From the NCBI GenBank assembly GCA_001510455.1, contig LFFH01000023.1, forward strand, positions 1 through 17,360: 17,360 nucleotides of DNA, written 5' to 3'. The notes under the pieces are model-generated. The model was not told where the DNA came from. It worked only from the letters and a program-made list of their open reading frames with translations, and did no database searches. Positions 6,658 to 13,550 of this stretch are shown one piece after another. The translations under genes and the position numbers were made by a program. Within the stretch, counting starts at the first letter, position 1; each line of letters opens with the position of its first letter. This DNA is from Actinobacteria bacterium casp-actino8 (GTDB taxonomy: Bacteria > Actinomycetota > Acidimicrobiia > Acidimicrobiales > Ilumatobacteraceae).

Positions 6658-7548
6658 TCAACGCGGTTCGGGTTCGCGCGCCGGAGGAGTCTCCGAGAAC
6701 GCCTTCTCGACGTCGGCGGTCGTGAGTGGCTGTCGAACGTAAGCCGAGTCGTTCTCGGCCCGGAAGGTCTTCGCGAACTTCTGGACGAACAGCACACCGA
6801 TGATCGTCCAGAGGAAGACCGCTCCACCCAACTTCATGATCGCGCCGGCGATCTGCTGATCGTCGGTCACCGAGATTCCCCACACTCTCCACGGAATGTT
6901 GTAGTGCTTGTACACGACACCTTCGGCGAAGGTGAGCCAGCCCGCTGGAACCGTGGCCACCACACTGTTCATGAACAGGTAGATCATCTTGCCCATCGGC
7001 GAGATGTGCAGTTCGGGCATCGGGCCGCACACCGGCAACCACATGATGATCGCCGTCGTGACGAGGAAGATGTGCACGGCGTAGTGCAGTGGACCGTTCG
7101 ACACCGAGGCGTTCACCACACCCGGAACGTGACTCACCATGACCGCCACGTTGAAGACGAAGGCGGCCCGCACCGGGTGGGCCATGAACTTCACGAATCG
7201 ATACAAACCCTTGTCGCCGATCAGGATCCTGACGAACCACTCGGGCGTGGCCAGAACGACCAGCGGTGGCATGAAGTAGGTGAGCGCCATGTGCTGGAAC
7301 ATGTGCACCGAGTAGAGGTACTCCTCGGCGATGTCGTGGATCGGCCAGTCACTCGACAGCCACATGATCAGGATTCCGGCCACGAACGCGTACTTCTGGC
7401 GATTGGTGACGACGACTCCGCCCGGTTCGACCGCACGCGGACCGAGAACCCGAACCATGTAGACGTAACCAGCCGTGAGGAAGGCGACCAGTAGCCACAC
7501 CTCGATGTGCTGCTGGAAGCGCCACGGGTCGACGGCCAACATCGCCAC
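6658..7548 (-). CDS. ctaG: CtaG-type (caa3_CtaG) cytochrome oxidase assembly factor
   Basis: A 296-residue polytopic membrane protein of the caa3_CtaG family, associated with copper loading and assembly of caa3 oxidases. About seven hydrophobic segments are visible. The conserved region SSDWPIHDIAEEYLYSVHMFQHM (65-87) carries H71, H82 and H86. Other family features are YFMPPLVVL, VSHVPGVVNASV (the H140 region) and WLPVCGPMPEL (170-180, C174). A hydrophilic tail from about residue 265 is cytoplasmic. The GTG at 7548 was preferred to the ATG two codons later because AGAGG lies 8 nt before the GTG, overlapping the coxIV stop. It is the last gene of the oxidase cluster, 11 nt after coxIV, which fits an assembly role. 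It is distinct from the unrelated Cox11-type protein also called CtaG. Confidence 0.88.
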   Translation of the reverse strand: MAMLAVDPWRFQQHIEVWLLVAFLTAGYVYMVRVLGPRAVEPGGVVVTNRQKYAFVAGILIMWLSSDWPIHDIAEEYLYSVHMFQHMALTYFMPPLVVLATPEWFVRILIGDKGLYRFVKFMAHPVRAAFVFNVAVMVSHVPGVVNASVSNGPLHYAVHIFLVTTAIIMWLPVCGPMPELHISPMGKMIYLFMNSVVATVPAGWLTFAEGVVYKHYNIPWRVWGISVTDDQQIAGAIMKLGGAVFLWTIIGVLFVQKFAKTFRAENDSAYVRQPLTTADVEKAFSETPPAREPEPR

Positions 7549-7559
7549 GACGATCGCCT

Positions 7560-7886
7560 CTACGACAAGAAGAACTTGAAAGTCGCCAACGCCCCCACGT
7601 AGACCGACACGGCCAGGATCAACCCCGAGTAGAACAGATAGCTGAACAACTTGTTGTCGAACTTCAGATGCATGAAGTACGACACCACGATCACGAATTT
7701 CACGATCATCAGCACGAACAGAGTGGGCAGGAACAGCGGCCCGAAGTCGACGTAGTACGTCGACACTTCGATCGCCGTGAGAACGGCGAGGATCAACGCG
7801 ATGACGATGTACTGCTTGTCGGACGCGCCGTGACTCTCACCGTGTTCGGTGGACTCGTGAGTGACTGTTTCAGTGGCTGTGCTCAT
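7560..7886 (-). CDS. coxD: Cytochrome c oxidase subunit IV (prokaryotic type)
   Basis: A 108-residue small membrane subunit of the oxidase. A hydrophilic, His/Glu-rich N-terminus (1-24) is followed by three hydrophobic segments (about 26-46, 52-72 and 84-106). The family pattern is clear: IEVSTYYV after helix 1, then FLPTLFVLMIVKFVIVVSYF (helix 2), then MHLKFD. The role is probably stabilising the subunit I-II-III complex; it carries no cofactor. The ATG has AAGGA 7 nt upstream, and the gene lies 23 nt after coxIII. Long upstream in-frame open sequence is the antisense reading of coxIII and was excluded. Confidence 0.88.
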   Translation of the reverse strand: MSTATETVTHESTEHGESHGASDKQYIVIALILAVLTAIEVSTYYVDFGPLFLPTLFVLMIVKFVIVVSYFMHLKFDNKLFSYLFYSGLILAVSVYVGALATFKFFLS

Positions 7887-7909
7887 GATCAATCCTTCGT
7901 GGGAGCCGA

Positions 7910-8518
7910 TCAGGCCGGAATCAGGTAGACGAGAGTGAAGATGACGATCCAGACGATGTCGACGAAGTGCCAGTAAAGCCCGATCATCTCGACGGTCTCG
8001 GCCTTGCTCCCCGGGATGCGGTTTCGCCGCACCATTCCCACCAGAGCCATCAACATGATGATGCCGACCGTCACGTGCACACCGTGGAAACCGGTCAACG
8101 TGTAGAAGCTCGAGCCGAACAAGCTGGTGGTGAAGCCCAGACCTTCGCGGTAGAACGCCGTGAACTCGTAGACCTGACCACCCACGAAGGTGGCGCCGAG
8201 AATTGCCGTCACCGTGAGCCACAGATTGGTGTTGCGATCGTCGTTGCGATGAGCAGCCGACACGGCGAGCACCATGGTGAGCGAACTCATGAGCAACACG
8301 AACGAGCTCACCGAGGTGAATGGAATGTCGTAGATCTGATCGGGCTGGGGACCCTCTCCGACTCGGCCCTTGTAGAGCATGTAGGTCGAGATGAGACCCC
8401 CGAACAACAAACACTCGGAACCGAGGAAGATCCACATCCCGAGCTTGTTGTTCGACAAGCCCGTGGACGTGTGGTGCGCGCCGTGGTCGGCGCCGTGAGC
8501 GACAGCGGTGTCAGCCAA
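7910..8518 (-). CDS. ctaE: Cytochrome c oxidase subunit III
   Basis: A 202-residue membrane subunit III of an aa3/caa3 oxidase. About five hydrophobic segments are present, the short bacterial form lacking the first two helices. Conserved features are MWIFLGSE (E35), GQVYEFTAF, FYTLTGFHGVHV (H145, H148) and LYWHFVDIVWIVIF (H184, D187). The N-terminus has a cluster of histidines (H8, H12, H15, H16). The start is TTG at 8518, overlapping the coxI stop by 8 bp. It was chosen because AAGGAG lies 10 nt upstream and no ATG/GTG start precedes the first helix. The subunit stabilises subunit I and its D-channel proton uptake. It is the functional counterpart of the degenerate CoxIII-like protein at 12951-13550. 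Confidence 0.92.
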   Translation of the reverse strand: MADTAVAHGADHGAHHTSTGLSNNKLGMWIFLGSECLLFGGLISTYMLYKGRVGEGPQPDQIYDIPFTSVSSFVLLMSSLTMVLAVSAAHRNDDRNTNLWLTVTAILGATFVGGQVYEFTAFYREGLGFTTSLFGSSFYTLTGFHGVHVTVGIIMLMALVGMVRRNRIPGSKAETVEMIGLYWHFVDIVWIVIFTLVYLIPA

Positions 8519-10523
8519 GGGGTGCCAACTCCTTCGTGTGGCCCCCGTCCTCGCCGGACGCGGGGGGATCGAAATCGTCATCGGGCGCCGTGGCCGGCTC
8601 CATGGCCCAGCCGAACATGGTGAGCAGCAAGAACGCCGCACCGACGGCCATCAGCATGCGGTTGTAGATGAGTCCGTAGCAGATGATCGGCAGGGCCAGG
8701 GCGACAAGGATCGGCCAGTACGACCGCGACGGCATGTGGATGTGCTCGTCCGGGTGGGCGTTCATGACGGCCAGAACTTCTTCGGCCGATGCGACCTGCT
8801 TGATCTCGTGCGTGTTCGGATCCTGCTCGTACTTGCGATGGAAGAACTCGTCGAGGTGATCGATGGTCGGGATCGAGTCGAAGTTGTGTTCGACCGGCGG
8901 GTTGGCCGTCATCCATTCGAGCGAGCGGGCATCCCACGGATCGAGCGGGGCGATGGCGACCTTCTTCGACTTGTGCGTATAGACCACGTTGATGATGAAG
9001 AAGAGAATGCCGAGCGACAGGATCAGCGAGCCGAGCGAAGCGATCATGTTCCAGAAACCGAGGTTGAAGAACCCTTCGCCAGCTCGAGCTTCCGTCCAGA
9101 CCTGCATACGACGGGGCTGACCCTGGAGGCCGAGGATGTGCATCGGACCGAAGGTCATGTTCATACCGACGACCATGAGCCAGAAGTTCCATTTGCCGAG
9201 CGTCTCGTTGAGCTGCTTGCGGAACATCTTCGGCCACCAGTAGTAGAAGCCGGCGAACAAGCCGAAGATCGCTCCGCCGAACAACACGTAGTGGAAGTGA
9301 GCGACGATGTAGTAGGTGTCGGTCTGCTGAGTGTCACTCGGCGCGACCGAGTGCGTCACGCCCGAGAGACCACCGATGGTGAACTGCACCACCAAGCCGA
9401 TGGCGAAGAGCATCGGCGTGGCGAAGGTGAGCTTGCCTCCCCACATGGTCATGACCCAGTTCACGATCTTGACACCGGTGGGTACGGCGATGGCCATGGT
9501 CGCCAAGGAGAACACGGCCACCGACACCGGACCGAGACCCGACGCGAACATGTGGTGCGCCCACACACCCCAACCGACGAATCCGATGGCCGCACCCGAC
9601 AGAGCCACGATCGGGTACCCGAAAAGCGGCTTCTTCGAGAAGACCGGAATGATCTCGGACACGATGCCGAACGACGGCAGGATGAGGATGTACACCTCGG
9701 GGTGACCGAAGATCCAGAACAAGTGCTGCCACAGCAACGGGTCGGCTCCGGCGGCCACGTCGAAGAAGGTCGCATCGAAGGATCGCTGGAAGGACAAGAG
9801 GAAGAGCGCCACGGTGATGACCGGGATGGCGAACAGCAACAAGAACTGCACGACGAGCACCATCCACGTGAAGATCGGCATGCGCATGAGCTTCATGCCG
9901 GGTGCCCGCATGTTGAGGATGGTGACGATCAGGTTGATCGAGCCGGTCAACGATGCGATACCAGTGATCTGCAGACCGAGCACCCAGAAATCGATGCCGT
10001 GGGTCGGCGAGAAAAGGGTACTCGAGTTGGGGGCGTACATGAACCAGCCACCGTCGGCGGCCCCGCCGAGGAACCACGACGTGTTGAGGAAGATGCCACC
10101 GAAGAGGAAGCACCAGAACCCGAAGGCGTTGATTCGCGGGAACGCCACGTCTCGTGCGCCGATCTGCAAGGGCACGAAGTAGTTGGCGAAAGCCGCCGCC
10201 ATGGGCATCACGAAGAGGAACACCATGGTGGTGGCGTGCATCGTGAACATCTGGTTGTACTGATCGGCGCTCAGAACCTTGCCCTCGGGTCCCATGAGCT
10301 GCAGACGGATCAGCACGGCCTCGAGACCGCCGACGATGAAGAAGAAGAAGGCTGCGACTCCGTACATGATGCCGAGCTTCTTGTGATCGACGGTGACGAG
10401 CCAGTCCTTCCACGACGACGTGGCGGCCGGACGCTTGAAGACACCGAGAGCTTCGCTGGGCTTCACCACGGTGGGTGTGCCGGGAACCGCAACTTCGGTG
10501 GAGGGACGTTCGATGATGGCCAT
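8511..10523 (-). CDS. ctaD: Cytochrome c oxidase subunit I (A1 type)
   Basis: The 670-residue catalytic subunit of a proton-pumping heme-copper oxidase. All cofactor ligands are visible: H96 (low-spin heme) in MFTMHATTM; CuB ligands H274 in GHPEVY and H323/H324 in WAHHMF; and H409 (high-spin heme) and H411 (low-spin heme) in VAHFHYVLFGG. The Y278 cross-link residue and E276 place it in the A1 type. The D-channel entrance D125 with downstream N132 (GARDVAFPRIN) and K-channel K352 (TGVKIVNW) are present. The C-terminus extends past the 12-helix core through DPWDARSLEW and a hydrophilic stretch to two more hydrophobic segments (about 602-640) and an acidic tail. The ATG has AGGAG 9 nt upstream. 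It lies 15 nt after coxII and overlaps coxIII. Confidence 0.97.
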   Translation of the reverse strand: MAIIERPSTEVAVPGTPTVVKPSEALGVFKRPAATSSWKDWLVTVDHKKLGIMYGVAAFFFFIVGGLEAVLIRLQLMGPEGKVLSADQYNQMFTMHATTMVFLFVMPMAAAFANYFVPLQIGARDVAFPRINAFGFWCFLFGGIFLNTSWFLGGAADGGWFMYAPNSSTLFSPTHGIDFWVLGLQITGIASLTGSINLIVTILNMRAPGMKLMRMPIFTWMVLVVQFLLLFAIPVITVALFLLSFQRSFDATFFDVAAGADPLLWQHLFWIFGHPEVYILILPSFGIVSEIIPVFSKKPLFGYPIVALSGAAIGFVGWGVWAHHMFASGLGPVSVAVFSLATMAIAVPTGVKIVNWVMTMWGGKLTFATPMLFAIGLVVQFTIGGLSGVTHSVAPSDTQQTDTYYIVAHFHYVLFGGAIFGLFAGFYYWWPKMFRKQLNETLGKWNFWLMVVGMNMTFGPMHILGLQGQPRRMQVWTEARAGEGFFNLGFWNMIASLGSLILSLGILFFIINVVYTHKSKKVAIAPLDPWDARSLEWMTANPPVEHNFDSIPTIDHLDEFFHRKYEQDPNTHEIKQVASAEEVLAVMNAHPDEHIHMPSRSYWPILVALALPIICYGLIYNRMLMAVGAAFLLLTMFGWAMEPATAPDDDFDPPASGEDGGHTKELAPLG

Positions 10524-10538
10524 CTCAGTGTTCTCCTG

Positions 10539-11753
10539 TTACTTCAATTCGAGTAGGTAGGCGACGAGGGCGTCGATCTGATCTTCGGTGAGACCGAGTG
10601 CCGGCATACCGCGGTACTTGCCGTCGGTTTCCTGCAACTTGGTCGGATCGGCGTACATGGGCTTTTTCTCCGGAGCGTTGCGCAACCACTCGCGCAGATC
10701 CTTCTGGTTGAGACAGGGCTCGGACACTCCGGCGAGGTACTTGAGACCGAACTCGGACGGGTCGGCGTTCCAGACGTCTTCACGACAAGCCGGCGTGAGG
10801 AGATCCCACGAGGCACCGGCGAAGGTGTTGCGAGTCATGAGGTAGGTGAGGTTCGGAGCCGCACCCGACACGACGTACTGCTCGGGTGCCGACACGATGA
10901 GGGAACCGTCGGAGTTGGTCAGTCCGTTGACCTGATGACAACGGGCGCACTGCGCAATGAAGACCGACTCTCCTTCGGCGGCAAGAGTTCCTTCGGCCGG
11001 CGGCGTGTACGACGACAACTGGTTGGCGACCCAGGCATCGAAGTCGGGGCGACTGAGCACGACCGTCTCCATACGCATGTAGGCATGGGAGAGGCCGCAG
11101 AACTCGGTGCACTGACCGGCGTAGATGCCCGGTTGCGAAGCCTCGAGGCGGAGCGGGTGCACGCGCCCAGGGACGCTGTCCTTCTTGCCGTTCAACTTCG
11201 GAATCCAGTACGAGTGGATCACGTCACGACTCGTGACTCGCAACAGCACCTTGGTGTTCTCGGGAATCACCAATTGGCCCGACGTCACGATCGGGGCCGC
11301 GATGCCGTAACGATCGGCGTTGTCACCGTTGGCCGGATAGTCGTACTCCCACCACCACTGCTGGCCGGTGACGTTGACGATCATTTCGGTGTCGTCGGTC
11401 TTGGCGAGGTCGAAGATGGTGCTGGCCGTCGGGATGGCAACACCGATGAGGATCAGCACCGGAATCACCGTGAGGGTGATCTCGAGGGCCGGCTTGCCGT
11501 GTGTCTGCTCAGGGATTCCCTGGCCGCGGTCGCGATAGCGGAACACCGCCCAACCGACGGCGAGGAACACGATCACACCGACGATGCCAGCCACCAGGAA
11601 CACGGGCTGCTGCAGGTTGTCGATCTTTTCGGCATTGGCGCCAGCCGGCTGCCAGGTGTCCTGAGGAGCGTCCTTCGCGCATCCGGCCAAGACGAGCAAC
11701 CCGAGGGCCGCCGAAGCACCACCCAACCAACGCCGACGAGACTTGGTGTTCAT
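10539..11753 (-). CDS. ctaC: Cytochrome c oxidase subunit II with fused cytochrome c (caa3 type)
   Basis: A 404-residue electron-entry subunit. A lipoprotein signal ends in LVLAGC (C25). Two transmembrane segments (about 48-70 and 92-114) are followed by the cupredoxin domain with GQQWWWEYDYP (130-140). The CuA ligands are complete: H180, C215, E217, C219, H223 and M226. A C-terminal class I cytochrome c domain carries CARCH (269-273) and a likely Met ligand M383 in YRGMPALG, making this caa3-like: soluble cytochrome c is built in. The heme domain is stretched, with about 110 residues between CxxCH and the Met and two extra cysteines (C323, C347) that could form a disulfide. The ATG at 11753 was preferred to an in-frame upstream start at 11804 because it begins the signal peptide and has GGAG 5 nt upstream. 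Confidence 0.95.
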   Translation of the reverse strand: MNTKSRRRWLGGASAALGLLVLAGCAKDAPQDTWQPAGANAEKIDNLQQPVFLVAGIVGVIVFLAVGWAVFRYRDRGQGIPEQTHGKPALEITLTVIPVLILIGVAIPTASTIFDLAKTDDTEMIVNVTGQQWWWEYDYPANGDNADRYGIAAPIVTSGQLVIPENTKVLLRVTSRDVIHSYWIPKLNGKKDSVPGRVHPLRLEASQPGIYAGQCTEFCGLSHAYMRMETVVLSRPDFDAWVANQLSSYTPPAEGTLAAEGESVFIAQCARCHQVNGLTNSDGSLIVSAPEQYVVSGAAPNLTYLMTRNTFAGASWDLLTPACREDVWNADPSEFGLKYLAGVSEPCLNQKDLREWLRNAPEKKPMYADPTKLQETDGKYRGMPALGLTEDQIDALVAYLLELK

Positions 11754-11800
11754 CACATCTCCAGGTCGTTCCACTGATTCACTGACTCCAGATCTATCCA

Positions 11801-12940
11801 TCACGGCACCACGACGCTCAGTCGCGCCGACGAGACACCCGGCACGGTGATCGAGAACGGTTCGTCACTGGCGAAGGATGGCTGCGGGATCCGGACGGTG
11901 ACCGACTGCTGTCCGCCCTTCTCGACTTTGCTCGTGCACGACTGAAGAAGGGTCTCGCGCTCGACTCCGTCACCCAGATCTTCGACGACCTTGCCGTACG
12001 ACAACACCATGCGTCGGGCTTCGTCGCTCTCGTTCACGAACAGGATCGTGGACGGGTTGGCGCGCTGGATGTAGAGCTCGCTCTGAGGCTCGGAATAACC
12101 GGCCACTTCGGCGATCAACTGACCGTCACGCAAAGTCACGGTGGCCAAGATGTTGCTCTTGGCCGCCACCGAGCGCGAGGCCTTCTTGTCGGAATAGGCC
12201 TTCTCGGCGGTGCAACCACGATCTCGATACGGATCCTCGGCCGAATACTCGACCAACTGTTCGCGCTCTCCGTCGAGAGCAGTCGCGACTCCGGCACCAG
12301 CCAACGCGACGAGAACGACGGCCGACATGGCCCCGACGATGCGGCGACTCACATTGCGACGTACGGCGATCACGGCTCCGACCGCCAGAACGATCGCTGA
12401 CACGAAGGCGAACACGAGAGTTCCGGCCGACTTGTCGAGGGCGAGCATGAGACGTGAGAACGACAACACGATGACGGCGAGAAGAAGGGCACCGGCCACC
12501 GGCAACTCGAGTGGGTGCACCATGTAGTCACGGATCTTGGTGTTGTAGGCCGCATCGGCCGAACCGCGCTCGGACCAGTTCTGGATCATCCACTCGCCGA
12601 GCATCGCGAGGGTGAGTGCGACTCCGACCTTGAAGATTCCGGGTGACGAGATCAGACCGACCACGAGCACACCGACGGAGACCGCAGTTCCAAGCGGCCA
12701 CAAACTTGCTCGGGGCGAGCGGTTGGTGGCCGCGGCGGTGGCATGAGCCGCCGTGTCGGTCGACAGCACGTGGCCGTCCCGCACGAAAGACGCAATGGAT
12801 CCGGCGAACAACAGGGCCGTGGCCAAGAAGAACAGAGCAACGGCTCCGAGCGCACTGTTGCCCGAGATCATCCAGAGAACGGCTCCGACGAGCGAACCCG
12901 CACCGAGGCCGTAGAAGAGTTTGGAGCTGGTGGTGATCAC
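11801..12940 (-). CDS. Uncharacterised multi-TM protein with beta-rich exported domain
   Basis: A 379-residue protein I do not recognise. Residues 1-222 contain about seven hydrophobic segments (near 8-26, 31-53, 82-97, 100-121, 147-167, 173-193 and 202-222). A charged loop SERGSADAAYNTKIRDYM (123-140) lies in the middle. Residues 223-379 are hydrophilic and rich in beta-type alternation, probably outside the membrane, with two cysteines (C243, C335). The stretch NPSTILFVNESDEARRMVLSYG (295-316) resembles a cupredoxin strand pair such as the one around the CuA histidine of subunit II, but no His or Met ligand set is present. The GTG start has AGGAAG 6 nt upstream. The gene lies 10 nt after the CoxIII-like gene and just before coxII. 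It may be an oxidase-associated subunit or a ligand-free subunit II analogue; both are inference. Confidence 0.75.
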   Translation of the reverse strand: MITTSSKLFYGLGAGSLVGAVLWMISGNSALGAVALFFLATALLFAGSIASFVRDGHVLSTDTAAHATAAATNRSPRASLWPLGTAVSVGVLVVGLISSPGIFKVGVALTLAMLGEWMIQNWSERGSADAAYNTKIRDYMVHPLELPVAGALLLAVIVLSFSRLMLALDKSAGTLVFAFVSAIVLAVGAVIAVRRNVSRRIVGAMSAVVLVALAGAGVATALDGEREQLVEYSAEDPYRDRGCTAEKAYSDKKASRSVAAKSNILATVTLRDGQLIAEVAGYSEPQSELYIQRANPSTILFVNESDEARRMVLSYGKVVEDLGDGVERETLLQSCTSKVEKGGQQSVTVRIPQPSFASDEPFSITVPGVSSARLSVVVP

Positions 12941-12950
12941 GTCGGCTTCC

Positions 12951-13550
12951 TCACTTCTGCACGTAGACGACGAACCAGACCGCCGTGAAGGCGGCGGTGA
13001 TGAAGTACCAATAAAGCGCGTTGGCCGACACGATCGACACGTCGGAGTTACCCCGACCGAGGTAACGGAACGCTGCCACCGCCGTGTACACGAGGCCGGC
13101 GATCACGAGGAAGGCCATGGTTCCGGTGAGCGCGTAGAACATGGAGTGGAAGGCGCCGTCTCGAGCACCCACACCCATCTGTGTCCAGATGAAGATCTGA
13201 GCATTGAGCGCGGCCAGGCCCATGAGCATCGTCATACCGAGCGCCATACCGGCGTGCTGACGATCGTCACGCTTGGCCGAATAGACGGCCCATTGAGCCA
13301 TCACACACACGACGCAGAACGCGATCAGCATCATGTTGGCTGCGACTTCGGGAACCACGATGTCGGCCGGCATCCAGTCCTTGATGGCACCGCGTCGCTC
13401 GGAGAAGCGAGTGGGTGCATCGGCTCGGAACTGTGACCACACGGCGAGCATCCCGCCGATGAGCATCACACCGGCGGCCGAGGCGAGGCCCGTGCCGACG
13501 AAGAGCTGGCGACGAGGTGCCGGTTGCGGAGCGGGGGGCAGCGCGTGCAT
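12951..13550 (-). CDS. CoxIII-like membrane protein lacking conserved residues
   Basis: A 199-residue membrane protein with about five hydrophobic segments, the same size and topology as the true subunit III in this cluster. It aligns without gaps at SMFYALTG (136-143) to SSFYTLTG of the true subunit and at YWYF (180-183) to YWHF. The subunit III hallmark residues are gone: E35 aligns to G21, H145 to M145, H148 to L148, H184 to Y182 and D187 to T185. The ATG overlaps the stop of the CoxI-like gene (TGATG) and has GGAAGG about 7 nt upstream, so the pair is translationally coupled. Coupling to a ligand-less CoxI-like protein suggests the two form a complex that copies oxidase architecture without its chemistry. 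Confidence 0.8.
   Translation of the reverse strand: MHALPPAPQPAPRRQLFVGTGLASAAGVMLIGGMLAVWSQFRADAPTRFSERRGAIKDWMPADIVVPEVAANMMLIAFCVVCVMAQWAVYSAKRDDRQHAGMALGMTMLMGLAALNAQIFIWTQMGVGARDGAFHSMFYALTGTMAFLVIAGLVYTAVAAFRYLGRGNSDVSIVSANALYWYFITAAFTAVWFVVYVQK

Noticed and set aside
8508..10556. A 682-codon open frame on the plus strand antisense to coxI
   Set aside because: It mirrors a confidently identified subunit I gene; the translation is low-complexity and rich in His, Asp, Glu and Arg, typical of antisense frames in GC-rich DNA.
11754..11804. Longer coxII starting at 11804
   Set aside because: The extra N-terminal residues precede a well-formed lipoprotein signal, and the ATG at 11753 has its own GGAG.
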